The notes beneath the pieces are model-generated. The model was not told where the DNA came from, ran no database searches, and saw only the letters and a program-made list of their open reading frames with translations. Shown here one piece after another: positions 11,870 to 24,257 of a stretch of DNA of 64,000 bases; position 1 is the first letter of the stretch; every line of letters starts with the position of its first letter. This stretch comes from Reticulitermes lucifugus (Eukaryota; Arthropoda; Insecta; Blattodea; Rhinotermitidae): NCBI GenBank assembly GCA_026260175.1, contig JAKCWW010000556.1, forward strand, positions 1 through 64,000, given 5' to 3'. The translations under genes and the position numbers were made by a program.

Positions 11870-12290
11870 AGAATCTCAAAGTTCATGAACCTTGAAGTTC
11901 AGGATTTCGATCTTCTGCAATCCCCACTTCAATACCGTTTTGAACTTTCAAGATTTGTCGTGATTATATGAGATGAGACCACCAGCTGGCAAGTCAGCTT
12001 CCCTCACACAGATCACTCTCAGCTCAGACACACACTGTCTTTCATTAAGTGAGGCTGACTGCCTTCATGCTTTATGGAATGAGACTCCTTCAGTCATTTA
12101 AGGTATTTTATGCTTCCAAAAGTTTGTTTCTTATTAAAAACCTTTCATGCTTTTTATGCTATTTTATATTTCTGTTATTGATATTTCACAAGTCCTTTGA
12201 CCATAAAGGTGTTTCACATTGAAAATGGATTCCAGTGTTCAATTCTGAGGTTTGTGACAGTTCTGTCAGTGCTAATTAATAATGAACACC
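11870..12290. repeat. Dispersed repeat, copy shared with 20340-20715
   Basis: Long blocks are shared with the second copy: 'cacagatcactctcagctca'; 'cattaagtgaggct'; 'tttatggaatgagactc'; 'ttattaaaaac..catgctttt'; 'attttatatttctgttat'; 'gaaaatggattccagtgttc'. No coding capacity is seen, so it is a non-coding part of an unidentified transposon. Confidence 0.7.
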
Positions 12291-12675
12291 AAGGCTCTGT
12301 ACATGTAACAGAAGACCTGCTGGGTTATTGTTTCTCAATGCGTACTTTGACACAGTTACATGACCACATACACAATTCTCATCAAACACTGATTCAAACA
12401 ACTTGGATGGTTCCTTCTCTGTTGCTACGATCAATGTTTCCAATTAAATATGCCACCTGAATTTATGCAGGAAGCAGAAAGTGTATGTTTATAATACACA
12501 AACGAATGTGACACACATATGGTGTAAATGAGAAATGCATACAAAGTTTGGTTAGGAATCCCAGCAAGCAGCAAGGTGACAAAGGTATAGAACTTAGCAT
12601 AATATTAAAATTGGCCTCACAAGACAAAGCTGTGAATGTGTCTGATACGTACCAATGATGGGCTTTTTTGAAGAT
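12291..12675. other. Intergenic, no gene seen
   Basis: Short open frames on both strands (12197-12460 plus, 12463-12708 minus) show no domain. Confidence 0.4.
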
Positions 12676-12763
12676 GGCACTGTACCTATGTAACACTGTA
12701 CCTGGCACTGTACCTATGTAACACTGTACATGGCACTGTACCTATGTAACACTGTACATGGCA
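12676..12763. repeat. 28 bp tandem repeat, three copies
   Basis: The unit ggcactgtacctatgtaaca plus ctgtacct/at runs at 12676-12703, 12704-12731 and 12732-12759, followed by a partial copy. The copies are almost identical, so the array is young. Confidence 0.92.
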
Positions 12764-12974
12764 TACCAGAGGACTGAAACCCTCACATCTTGCAGTCATG
12801 TGCTTTCAGGTTCCAAACAAGCAAGGAATCTCTTTGTCAAGTGAGAGCCGTAATGTTGCAAGGAAGACACTACACCACAAAAAACAGTAAACTGTAAATC
12901 TTCAAATTTTTTGTTAATTTGCTTCTGTAATGTACTTACACGAGATTCAAACGTACACCATTCTAGTGACTGTT

Positions 12975-14922
12975 TCAAACAGTTTTTGTGATATGTGTTC
13001 TGTGATTTCTCAGATGGTTTTTTAGATACCTCTCCTGTGAAAATTTCTTCCCACATATTGTACAATAGAATGTCTGAGTGTTGGTATGTATGAGCTCATG
13101 GTTTTTGAGTTCATGTGTTGTTCGAAAGCACTTTCCACAGAATTGGCAGGCATAGGGTTTCTCTCCTGTGTGTATCATTACATGAGATTTCAGACTTGGA
13201 CGTGTTTTGAATTTTTTATTACAATGGGAACATTCAAAATCTCCAACAGGTTTGTGAAATCTACTATGCATCTTGAGACAAGCTTTGGTCTTGTACGTCT
13301 TCCCACAAACATGACACATGAAAGCACGTTCATCAAAATGGATGAATCTGTGTTCAACTCTTGCACTACTGCTGGAAAATTTCTTCCCACATATATCACA
13401 TGGATAATTCTTAATACCCTCATGTACATCGTTCACATGACGATTCAGCAATGTTTGAATACGGAACTGTTTCCTACAGTGAGGACAAGAATATGGTTTC
13501 TCGCCTGTATGAATACGGATGTGGCGCACATAGTTGTACCTTGTGATTATGTGTTGCCTACAATAGCTGCAACGATAAAATGTTCTCCCATTTACTTCAA
13601 CTTTTGCACAAGATATTTCCTCTTCACTCAGTTGCATCAGATTATATTTAGAAAATTCTTCATAGGCTTTCTTACGTTTTATTTTAACACTGTCATTATT
13701 TTCATGCTTTTCTTGTATAGCATCTATAAAATCATGTGTTTTTTTATGTCGTTTAACATCATATTTCCTTGTATATAACTTCCCACAAATATCACAAGGA
13801 AACCTTTCCCGGGAATTTTGATTCTTTGCAGTATCAGTATCACCTGATTCATGACCTTCAAGAAAACCCAATTTTTCAGATTTATGTTCATCACAGTCAT
13901 CTCTGGCATTATTAACGGCTTTAGCAACATCAATTTCAACAGCTTCTTCAACAGCATTATCCACATCAGACCGTGATTTGGCAGAACTTACAGGAGACCT
14001 GCGTTGGAATATAAAACCAGATTTAAATTTCTTCAGGCCATGCACAATTTTCATGTGTCTATTCAAGTCATACTTTCTCGAGATCATTCGACCACAATAC
14101 CTGCACTCACAGCCTACTTTCTGCGCCTCAGCTGAAGTGACACTTGTTGAAATATGATTCTTTTTATGCTCTCTTAAACTCCCCTTGGACTTAAAACTTT
14201 TGGGGCAGTCACAACATGCATATATTCTATGGGGTACATGAACTTCCACATGTCTTTTCAAATCAAAATTCCTTGTGAATACCTTACCACACACATTACA
14301 TGTGAATTCCTTCTTTGATGCACCAAATGGTAAGTGTCTGCACTTGCTAACTACTTCTTTAACACTTTCTGTAGACTGACAACTACCTGCATCTACATAT
14401 TCTGTCAACAGATTTACTGATCTACTTTCTTTCAGATCTTCATGGCCTCTCATGTGCTCAGAAAATAGTGCTTCACATTGAAATATTTCACTGCATTCCA
14501 TACAATGCAGTCGGTCATTTGAGTGGACTGTAGATATGTGTGTGTCTATTTCTGACTTCTGAGAAAAGCATATGCCGCAATAAAAACACACTGAACCACC
14601 TTGATGCACATTGGCGCCATGCCCCTTTATGTGTTCCAGAAAGTCATCTTTTATAGCAAAAGTTTTACCACACAATCCACAATTCAGAACACATGCAGCA
14701 GAAATCACAAGACAGTGCAGTTCTAGATCACATTTCTGTGGGAAGGACAAACCACAGAAACAACATAATGTTTCTGAAGTGATCTGTGAATAATCTTTGG
14801 CCTTAATGCCAACAAAACATGACTGTTGGCAAAGACATTTATCTTCATCTGTAAGCTTTATCCTTGAGGAGCTTGGAGTGTGTTGTAATGTTGCAGATGA
14901 AGTCAAAGGAGAAAGCTGACAC
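12975..14922 (-). CDS. C2H2 zinc-finger protein, terminal exon (15 fingers, one degenerate)
   Basis: The exon encodes 648 residues after the acceptor (cttgcag|G, AG at 14924-14923). The upstream intron end has lost two bases relative to the paralogues, which breaks the frame there and supports the exon start. It opens CQLSPLTSSATLQ. Finger 1 (LCCFCGLSF) has one histidine and lacks the last one. Fingers 2-4 are N-terminal; fingers 5, 7 and 8 are of the TRxxDxKRH type; finger 6 reads YACCDCPKSFKSKGS. A spacer with ISCAKVEVNGRTFY precedes the seven-finger core, which ends SQERYLKNH. The core linker reads NDVHEGIKNYPCDIC. It is the longest relative of the exon at 2722. It is probably a nuclear DNA-binding regulator, with target unknown and 5' exons not seen. 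Confidence 0.93.
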
Positions 14923-15770
14923 CTGCAAGACAAATTGTGCAGTCATTACTACTGCCATTCCACCTGTCTTCAGTGCCCATTCCAACAGAGTACTTACAGT
15001 AGATTTTTACCACCCCTGCCAGACGTGTTTATGTTCATGCAACACCACAGCAATAAGTATAGAAATCAGTAAGTTTTGAAGCTATGTTACTAGAATGAAT
15101 ACATGTTCTTACATGTGTGTACTCATAGCATTTTGTTGCAATTTTCTCTGCAGACATTCAACACAGCTGTGCTGTACTAAAGTTTCATGCAAACTGGTGG
15201 CACAAGGGTACGTTCACACTAAGTAGGACAACAACCACAGACAGACCATGCCTATAAAAGGTAATGATCACAGACCAAGATATTATGCATAAAATATTCG
15301 GTCTAAGATGATGATCCTGGATCGCCACAAATAGATGGGAACTACAAAATCGATAAGCAAAACCTAGAAAACTATATTTCTAAAGATATAACTCATGACA
15401 AGTGCAATAATAGTTTTATCAGTTATTTGAACATTAATGTTACAAGGTATGTTTAAAGATAGAGACTTTTCACAAAATATTTTGTACAAGACATTTTAAA
15501 ATGTAATGTGAATGAACTTCGCTATTAGAACCAACATTCATACAGTATGCATGTAATGTATGTCCTTCCATAATGAGCCTAGGATCAAAACATGCTGGGT
15601 TGAATAACAGTGTGTAATTTACATTTGGACGGTTACATTATCTACCAATGAAGACAGTATAACAGATATGGTCCAATTTCAAAGCTGAAAGAAAGGATGT
15701 GAAATACACAAATAAACTTTCACATTAAATTCACAATACCTTAAATAGATGTATAGTCTTTGTTAGAAAT
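14923..15770. other. Upstream of exon, no gene seen
   Basis: Bases 14923-14949 are the conserved intron end with its 2-base deletion. No 5' exon or domain is recognised beyond it. Confidence 0.5.
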
Positions 15771-15880
15771 CTTTGACCCCCTGATGATGGCTAGTGACTA
15801 GCCGAAACATATGTAAGGGTGTATATCATGAATAAAGTGTAGTGCATGTGTTGGTGAAATATAACAAACTTATTACACAG
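15771..15880 (+). mobile_element. Penelope-like fragment with hammerhead-like motif
   Basis: Bases 15781-15807 read ctgatgat, a perfect six-pair stem (ggctag at 15789-15794 with ctagcc at 15798-15803), then gaaa. Flanking bases can pair: acccc side 15776-15779 with gggt 15817-15820, and aca 15807-15809 with tgt 15812-15814. This matches the layout of a hammerhead core (CUGANGA, stem II, GAAA). There is one extra T between CTGATGA and the stem, and a C-A mismatch at the base of stem I. The tail (tgcatgtgttggtgaaatat) matches the repeats near 59640. Hammerheads are known in Penelope-like elements; activity here is doubtful. Confidence 0.5.
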
Positions 15881-16447
15881 TTTAAAATGGAGTAATGAAC
15901 CGATGGTGGTCCTGAACTGCACAGAGTTCAAATCAATGATAAATGAATGAAATCTCATGAACATTATCAGATACACCCAAAATAATTTTTAAGAAAGCAC
16001 ATATGCATCATATACACAACATTACACCGTCAATGTTAGGCAAAATACAGTCTGCAAATCTTCACATTTTGATGGCCTCAGTGCAAAATATTAACATATT
16101 GCATGAGCTGTAATGTCACTGAAGGTTAAACACAATCTTATTCAACCCTGCAGGAAGGCTCACATTTCTACATTCATGCTAGTAATTCACAGATAAAATT
16201 GTAATCCCAAAACTGCTGTCAATCTTCATATCTACAGACATAACAATACTCTTGGTACTACACAGCATCATGTTGCATGCCAAAGGGTGGGACTCATTAT
16301 GAGACAGCTCAGAATTAAAATCAAGAATTTCCATTTACAATACTCTTTCTCAATCTCAAAAAGCTGCCACAGATGCCAGAACTTACATGCATTATACAAA
16401 CCAATGGACAATTGTATCTGTACTTTCAATCCCACAAGTTCTACTAT
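15881..16447. other. Between zinc-finger exons, no gene seen
   Basis: This is the 3' flank of the next exon. No AATAAA close to its stop was noticed, and no other gene is visible. Confidence 0.4.
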
Positions 16448-18617
16448 TCAAGTGCTACTTGCAGGCAAAAGGGAATCCAGAGGTGGAATTTTATTACTAA
16501 TCTGAATTCCATGAGTCTTCCCATGGTTCTTCAGATATCGCTCCTGCGCAAAAAGCTGCCCACATACCAGACACTCAAACGGTTTTTCATTAGAATGTGT
16601 AAGAACGTGTCGTTTGAGTGATTTCCGTAATCTAAAGCACTTCCCACAATTTTGACAGCAATGTGGTTTCTCACCAGTATGAAGCAAAAGATGCACATTC
16701 AGTTGATGTCTCCTACGGAAGGACTTGTTACAATGTGTACAATGATGTGGAAACACATCTGTATGAAACAGGTTGTGTACATAGAGAGATGCCTTTGTTT
16801 TGAATGCCTTCCCACACAAATGGCAGACACATGGACGCTCTCCAGTGTGAACCCTTCTGTGGTCCACCATTGCACGTTTGTTAGCAAATTTACGTCCACA
16901 AAAATCACAAGGATGTTCCTTTATACCCTCATGCACATCCCGAACGTGGCGATTTAACAGTGCAGATGTTCTGAACTGTTTGCCACATACATGGCAAGTA
17001 CAAGGTTTTTCACCAGTATGAATGCGCAAGTGTCGCACATAACTGTACCTCGTCATAAGGTACTTAGCACAGTGTTCACACTTATACAGCGTCCTGCCTT
17101 CTATGATGACCTTTGCACCAGACAGTGACTCATAGTCAATACTGTTTTTCAAGTCAATAATCTTACCGATATCTTCAATCGAATGCTGCTTTGCGTGTCT
17201 CTTTAAATCAAATCTCCTTGTATAAGATTTAGAACATATATTGCATGAAAACTTTTGGACTGTACAGATATCAAATGTAGTACTTTTCTTAACCCTTGAA
17301 CCCTCCAAATGCACTTCATCACTCGAACTTGAATGCACATCAGTTACAAATGCAGATCTTGCATCTGACAATCCCTTATTATGACAAGGATATTGCTTCT
17401 TGGCATGAGTTGTCAAATGCCTGCATAAATCAAATTTTCTTGTAAGTAGTTTGCCACAAATGTTACATGAAAAACCACTCTTTCCTTCATTTTTAAATCT
17501 GTTTTCTCTAAGACGTTCGTCACAAACTCTGCCATCACCTACTTCCTGTAGAGTGCTAACCAACCCATTACCTGGACCAAAGTTGCCTGATGAAATATCA
17601 CTGCTGGAAGCAACACCTGGACATACAAGATCAAATGAACCATCAAAGATATTGGGCTTTCTGGAATGTGTTTTCAAATGCCTACACAAATCAAACTTTC
17701 TTGTAAGGATTCTACCACAAACATGACATGGAAACCCACACACATTTTTAGTCTCCCCCAATTCAGAATGACTTCCTTCCCTAGACTTCATACCTGAAAT
17801 ACTTTCCTTTATGTTGCCGGCTATTTCAAACTTCTTATATTTTGCACCTGAAGATACAAAGGAGGCCAATTTCTTAGAATGTGTTTTCAAATGCCTCAGT
17901 AAGTCACATTTTCTGGTAAGTACTCTACCACATATATTACACGAGCAACCTTTAGTCTTCCCACATTTGACATCACCACTCTTTTTATTGGCATCAGGAA
18001 CAGAATCCTCATTGTCCCCCTCCACTTCAACTAAACCTCGTTCAACATGTCTATCATCATTAACACTGGCGCCAACTAAGAGATTATCAGATGCAACACC
18101 TGAATTATCACGAAGAACCTGTACAGCTGTAGAAACAGAATCCTGCAATCTGTGCTTTTTAACATGCCTGCACACATCGGACTTCCTCTTTAAAACGCCG
18201 CCATACACGCTGTATCGGAACCGCTGCTTTGTTCCAACATGTTTCATTTTACCAAGATTTAATTTCTGATGACTACAGCCATTCTGACACTTGTCCACAC
18301 AACCCACAATGCTGCCATCCTGTAGTTTACATTTGGTCTCTATCCCAGGCTCACTTCCCACAGCAACACCTGGACTTCCTAAGTCCAGCGAATGCACAGA
18401 AGATATATGACATATCAGCTCATCTTTCTCAGTAGATGTCTGTCCACAGTAATCACATGTTAGCAATGTATCTTCTGAATCATTACACTCATTCTTAACC
18501 AAACCATTAGTGCCTCTCAAACCATCGGTGGTATCCCTGGGCTGGGCCATGCTCCGTATTTCATTTTGGGCATGATGGAAAGCTTTGAATGGAGTCTGAG
18601 GAGGAGGCTGTTGGCAC
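16448..18617 (-). CDS. C2H2 zinc-finger protein, terminal exon (13 fingers, one degenerate)
   Basis: The exon encodes 722 residues, the longest in the window, and opens after cttgcag|G (AG at 18619-18618). The intron end carries one extra base, so the frame does not continue upstream. The N-terminus is CQQPPPQTPFKAFHHAQ. Finger 1 (LTCDYCGQT) is followed by a finger that has lost both cysteines (FRYSVYGG: tyrosines replace them) yet keeps its histidines. Fingers 3-5 are near copies (CNICGR.LTRKFDLCRHLKTH) set apart by long spacers, so they arose by internal duplication. After finger 6 (SYTRRFDLKRH) a spacer with LSGAKVIIEGRT leads to the seven-finger core, ending AQERYLKNH. An inverted-repeat element sits about 120 bp upstream. 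It is probably a nuclear DNA-binding regulator. Confidence 0.93.
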
Positions 18618-18739
18618 CTGCAAGACAAAGCGTGCAGAGTGGATTACTGCTCCTTGCGCCCAGTGTTTCAGCTGACATTACAGCCACATATGAATCTTAT
18701 TACGACTTCACTTCCTAGTGCAAACAAATAGCAGAACGC

Positions 18740-18950
18740 GAGATTTGAGGTGCTCACAGCAGTGGTGCTGAGAATTCAGGTCTTCTGAGATGTGGCACTG
18801 TGTCACTGGGTTAGTGGTTCCTGATGTTTTGCCGATCACTGAGTCTTCATCTTCAAGGCTTAAAACAGTCTGCTTACCCTTGAAGATAAAAGCACAGCAA
18901 TCGTTCAAAACATCACATTACAACAGACTTCAACCCTCACCGCAGAAATA
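18740..18950. repeat. Inverted-repeat element, 120 bp upstream of a zinc-finger exon
   Basis: The left arm reads ttgaggtgctcacagcagtg, then ttcaggtcttctgagatgtg. The right arm reads catcacattacaacagactt, then caaccctcaccgcag, the reverse complement of the same arm with changes. It lies inside the intron leading to the exon at 18617, as similar copies do at 26200 and 38130. Confidence 0.72.
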
Positions 18951-19250
18951 CTACACCGTGGATATTAATGAAAGACCGAAAAAGCAGAATATTTTCACTG
19001 GACATAATAACGTAATATTTATCATTAATTCTTTGTGATAACTGCATACATTATTCAGTGCTGTACTGGATGATAAATGCGAATGACTAGGAAAAGTGGT
19101 GGAAGAAAGTAGTTGCGGCTTATGTTTACGTACTGCCCTACCATATGGGGAAACATAGTAAAACCATGAAAACATTTGAAAATGTTTGTTGAGAAACAAA
19201 GCTATGACCTGTGCATTTTTTCATGCTTCTGCCACAGTGTAAATGACATC

Positions 19251-19453
19251 TTTGCTCTTCTGGGATGCTATGCAGCATTCATTGGTAGTTACCGACGTTT
19301 CGGGACAACCTGTCGGTCCCATCTTCTAGGACCAAGCAGTCCAAGAAGACTACTGTATTGCTTGACCCTTGAAGATGGGACCACCAGGGGCTGTCCTGCA
19401 AAGTCAGCAACTAACTACCAATCAGCACTGCATAACATCCCTGAAGAGCAAAG
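19251..19453. repeat. Inverted-repeat element with clear 80 bp arms
   Basis: The arms 19251-19330 (tttgctcttctgggatgcta and on) and 19370-19453 (reverse complement tttgctcttcagggatgtta and on) match over about 80 bp. Inside each arm is the motif gaagatggga, a stem, then a GAAAC-like end. Reading 19290-19326 in reverse gives GGGAC..GTCCC before GAAAC. Confidence 0.85.
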
Positions 19454-20339
19454 ACCACAAACCTATGACCTACTCAATATAATGCAGGCGTACAAACCAC
19501 TCATCTGCAACATCCAATTCCACAAGAGTGGAAAACTGTAAAATACATGTGTCCATTCCTACATTCATACATAATATATCCAGCAAAGAATGAATGTTGT
19601 TACAAGTGTACTGGTGTATGACAGGTTTCCATAAGCACTTCATACCAAAAGTGAACAACATTTGTCTTATTCTTACGAGAAGGTATGCAGACTGCAATAC
19701 CTGATGAGTCCCTGACAAAATGCTGCTGTTCTCCAGTGACATACCATAGTCACACTGACTGCTACTAATAACGAATGGAATTCAGTAAGTACCATGTTCC
19801 GTAATTCACAAAAGCTTCTGCTTCACCATCTAAAAAAGACTTAGAACCATCACTAGTTCTCAGACATAACTGGTACACAGCACAGCAACGTCATGCCTGT
19901 GAAATTCATTTGTATTATTGCATTTCACAGAGCTGTTCCAACAGTCCATTATTTGTTTAAAAATGGAACTTCAATGAAAGTTTTCACACAGCAGACATGC
20001 TGTTTTATACTCCACAAACAAGAATGTTACAATATACAAACTGCTGCGAGTAAAAAATGTGAGGTTAGGATTAACCAGCAGTGGTGTACAATTCACACTG
20101 AACTTCATAAAAAATCAATTCAAAGACTCAAAGTTGAAATGCACTTGGCTAAAGATACATATACAAACTTCACAGTGATCTTTGGTGGCCACTTCACTCC
20201 ATTCTTTACAAAAGAAAAGTACGCCAAAAAGGGAGATCATGTGAAAACATTCCCACATTGACTGAGATCACATACGGTACTACGGTACAAGATATCTGCT
20301 CAAAAAAACTTCAGTGTTTAGATATGCAATACAGCAGTG
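19454..20339. other. Intergenic, no gene seen
   Basis: An open frame of 122 codons at 19893-20261 (plus) has no recognisable domain and I do not call it a gene. Confidence 0.4.
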
Positions 20340-20715
20340 TCCTTGTGCGCAAAATTTTGACCTTTCGTGATCGGTTCCAACAAACCAGGACGAGATCATG
20401 TGACTGGTGAGTTTGTTCCCCCCACCCTCCTGCAACTGCACAGATCACTCTCAGCTCAGTCAAGCATGGTCTTCCATTAAGTGAGGTTCCCTGCTGTCAC
20501 GCTTTACATAATGAGACTCTCTTCAATAATTTAATGAATTTTTTAGTTCCAACTAGTTTCTACTTTATTAAAAACACACCATGCTTTTTAAGTTATTTCA
20601 TATTTCTATTACTCCCATTTCCTAAGTTCTTGGAATCAAATAGGTGCTTTATACTGAAAATAGATTCTAATGTTCTCAATGGTTTTATCGGCCCCAATGA
20701 ATAATGCACAATGAG
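20340..20715. repeat. Dispersed repeat, second copy of 11870-12290
   Basis: It shares the blocks listed for the first copy, including cacagatcactctcagctca and 'cattaagtgaggt', in the same orientation. By eye roughly 70% is identical. It is non-coding. Confidence 0.7.
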
Positions 20716-22319
20716 ACACTACTGTATATGCTAATAAGCAAAGCGTATGAGGTGCTTCCAATATATAAGCCACACGGTTTGACTGTAACACCAATTATTT
20801 GCAATATCCTGCTGTAAATATTAGGTTCTTACAACTGTGCCCAGGCTCAGAAATACAGATGATTTGCTGAGACTGGCCACAGGGTGAGGTGTACTGATTC
20901 TGCTTGACCCTAAATTAATCAATCCTTCTTGACACTAACACCACATGGTGGGCAAATAAATGGTATGGAATGAGCAGTAGTGCTACATGTATGGTCACAT
21001 AATAGAATTCCATGCTTTTAATGACAACTAACACACTGACTTAAAACATTATTTTACACTACGTCCATCATCCAAGCTTCGATCCCCCCCCCCAAGTTGC
21101 ACCGAGATGAGGGCTTGTTTTGTTGGGTCCCTGAACATGGCAATACAACTGTACCAATGTTCGAAATGCAGTGGTCCTAATAAAATGGTACAATGAAGAC
21201 AGAATAAAATAACAATCAGAATTTTACAAAACATTGTTGTTCACTCTAAGGAACCTACCGTGATAAGTGATACATTACTCTACTCTGTTCTTGTCAGAAT
21301 TTGGGTTCTTATGGCAAGTGATACAAAGAGCACTGTCCCCAGGATGTGTGTCACAGTGTTACATAGACAGGTACTAATGTTTCAGAGGAAACTGCTGCCT
21401 CTGAAACAACGGTACCTAACTACAACACACAAATCAGTAATATTCATGCTCTATTCTTGAAATTTCACATTACCTTCAATCAATAAAACTACCACTACAA
21501 AAATCTTATACATTCCCAGAAGGAGAAATATGACCTCAACATTAGGGCGGGATATAAGCAACACAAAATGTATACTGATATACTTTATTTTAATCTCATA
21601 CAATAGTAGTCAACATTTACTAACAAGATATTTAAGAACTTCCATCCATCCACCCGCCCACCACACGCGCACACGCAGACAAAAATATATGATGGATCCT
21701 TCATTTCACAGGTTTGTAATATTCTTTTCGCTTTATAAGTCATACAGTCAATACTGCAATAATGTACTGCAAAACGTCTTGCCTTGCTATTCTGGCTCTG
21801 TGATTAAGCCACACCGAATCAACTTGTCACAAGTTTGTAACGGTAACTGCATGCTTATACAGCAATGATCATTACTGACATCAGAAACAATTTCAGAACA
21901 CCTACCTTAACCAGTCAATAATGGGTACATTAGGAATTACAATACAAATAAAACAAACTATTCGGTATGTCTTTTCCCAAGATACCTCTAACGGAAGTTC
22001 TACAGACTTCCATTATACTCCATACTTGGATAAAATGTTGATGGCACATCTTTATTTCAAAATAGCTCCAGAACTACTATTGTACTTTCCTTGTACCATC
22101 ATGGAAACTGAAGTGACCTCTTACATACACCATATGTCAGTGTACCACGACCATTCCTCACACATGCAGTTCAGGAAGTGTACAACTTATGCAAAAAATC
22201 ACTCAGGAAAACTACTGCTGGCAGCACCAAAAAGGTGGAAACACAATCGGATAATTCCTTATAAAATCTACTACAAACACAGAACCATATTCAAGAAACT
22301 GCCTTTTCTGCCAAACTTC
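20716..22319. other. Intergenic, no gene seen
   Basis: 'ctaatgtttcagaggaaact' at 21375-21395 is a short piece of the inverted-repeat family. The 144-codon frame at 21921-22355 (plus) has no recognisable domain and runs into the next inverted-repeat element, so it is probably not a gene. Confidence 0.4.
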
Positions 22320-22500
22320 TGTGAGATTTGCGGTTCTCACATTGGTGTTGCTTAAGATGCAAGTCTTGTGGAATGTTATGCTGTGTCAACTGGTAAACAG
22401 CTACTGACATTTCAAAGGAACATAATGCCTTCATCTTCACGGTCAAACTGTCCAAGCACAGCACTACCAGTCGGCACGCCATAACATCGCCGAAAACATG
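22320..22500. repeat. Inverted-repeat element, 30 bp past a zinc-finger stop codon
   Basis: The left arm reads gcggttctcacattggtgtt, then aagtcttgtggaatgttatg. The right arm reads gccataacatcgccgaaaac. The middle has 'gacatttcaaaggaacat' and 'tgccttcatcttca', the family motif. It occupies what should be the 3' UTR of the exon ending at 22528. Confidence 0.75.
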
Positions 22501-22527
22501 CGTCTTCCAGTCCTACTTCTTTTCTCT

Positions 22528-23698
22528 CTAGTTACCAGGATGGTGTGCTTTCATGTGTCTCTTAAGGTATCGCTCCTGCTTGAATCCCAACCCACAAGCA
22601 GAACAAACAAATGGCTTATCATCAGAATGCAACATCTTATGTCTAGTCATTTCATTTCTTGCTCGAAAACCACGCCCACAAATATCACAAATATGTGGTT
22701 TTTCGCCAGTGTGTGTTACTAAATGCTTCACCATTTCATGCTGATTCCTAAACAATTTGCCACAATAGGAACACGAAAAAGGAAAAATATCTGTGTGAAT
22801 CTTATTGTGTATGTACAACGTAGCCTTAGTCTTAAATGATTTTCCACAAGTACTGCACACATAAGGACGTTCTCCAGTGTGGATACGCCGATGATCCTCC
22901 ATGGCAGGCTTTGCTGCAAAGCTACGACCACATATATCACAGCTGTGGTTTTTTATTCCTGCATGAACATGCTTCAGGTGATAATACAATCCTGTCTGAG
23001 AGAAGCTCTTACCACATATGTGACAGGTGAAAGGTTTCTCGCCTGTATGCACAACCTGGTGAGACTTCAGGGTGCTCTTGCAACTGAAGTTCTTACCACA
23101 CAATTCGCATTGAAATATTGGTTCATCTTTTGGTAGCACATCACTCTGAGGTCTGTGTGTTCTTTTATGTCTGTTCAAATGGTATGTCCTATTAAATATC
23201 CTGCCACATATATCACATGGGAAATCCTTCTTAGTGGATTTAATACCAGTTCTCTTTGTTACTTTAGCAACCTTCAGCTTCTTCAATCTAGTCTTTGTCT
23301 TCTTCTTCTTCTTCTTCTTCTTACCACCACTACTACGCCCATGACTGTCAGGAGACTCACAATGTGTCAGTTCAAATCCTAGCTCTGAACTGTCTGAATC
23401 ACGCACAATCCGTTTTTCTGTCCTCTTATATTCTTTATGGCCTTTTATGTGAGTCTCCAAGGCATGTTTGTTCCCTTTAATTTTCTCATCACAAATGTCA
23501 CAATGATACAACTCAACTGAATCATGCTGTTCAGCTGTTTTGGTTGCCTGCAGTTCATCCAAGTTGTAATCTTCTGATTTAACCCAATCGACAGATTGAG
23601 ATACAGTAGAAATGGTCACCATGGGGTCGTACATGCTCTTCAATGCACTTTGTGCCTGTTGGAACTCCCTAAACGTTGTCAGTGTAGACAGATGACAC
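22528..23698 (-). CDS. C2H2 zinc-finger protein, terminal exon (9 fingers)
   Basis: The exon encodes 389 residues after the acceptor (AG at 23700-23699); the intron end is two bases shorter than in the paralogues and out of frame. The N-terminus CHLSTLTTFREFQQAQSALK is followed by WVKSED, a possible SUMO site. Finger 1 (YHCDICDEKI) is followed by a lysine-rich tract (eight K in a row, about residues 125-132), a likely nuclear localisation signal. Finger 2 follows, then the seven-finger core, which ends KQERYLKRH. The core finger FTCHICGKSF is one residue short in its helix (QTGLYYH), so its DNA contact may be altered. Only 559 bp separates the acceptor from the stop of the next exon. It is closest by eye to the exon at 50347. 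It is probably a nuclear DNA-binding regulator. Confidence 0.93.
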
Positions 23699-24257
23699 CT
23701 GCAAGACAAAGTGCGCAGTGATTACAGCTGCTGGCACTCGCATTGTGCTAGCCCGACCCCACAACACTTAGCACAACAGTACAGTCTAGTTATCAACATG
23801 CTTCATTCAATTCATCACTGTCTATAACACTGTGGGCTATCTTCCATGGCTTTGCAGCATGATGTCTTTATGTAAAAACTACAAGCACTATCATCTTTAC
23901 AAGTGGTAGTTACTTGTGTTGATGGTAATTAATAGCTACTCTGCAGTGGTAGTTACAAAACAAGGCAATGTACTTTTTATGTTGTACAATCATCCAGTAC
24001 ACTACAAATAAGAACCAATAATCATACACACATTATATACACCACAGACAGATTGGTGTAAGGTAATATTATTTCTTCAGAGTAAATACACGGGTAAATA
24101 CAGAATGATATACAAGCAATTGCTTTCAAATGTATCTTTTATACATCCTGCATAGCAGCACAGCACTTTAAAAACAATGACATATTCCTCTATGCTAAAC
24201 AGGTTCAGCTGTACAATTCTGTAAAAGCTATCACATATGCAGACCAAGCAGCACAAA
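23699..24257. other. Very short gap between two zinc-finger exons
   Basis: These 559 bp must hold the intron end of one exon (23699-23726, minus) and the 3' UTR of the next. I found no start-codon exon, no domain and no clear promoter motif. Confidence 0.55.

Noticed and set aside
13086-13778. 230-codon plus-strand frame
   Set aside because: It lies wholly opposite the zinc-finger exon at 12975-14922 and is the antisense image of the finger repeats (cysteine/threonine-rich CM.. pattern).
21921-22355. 144-codon frame as a gene
   Set aside because: No recognisable domain, and its end runs into the inverted-repeat element at 22320-22500.
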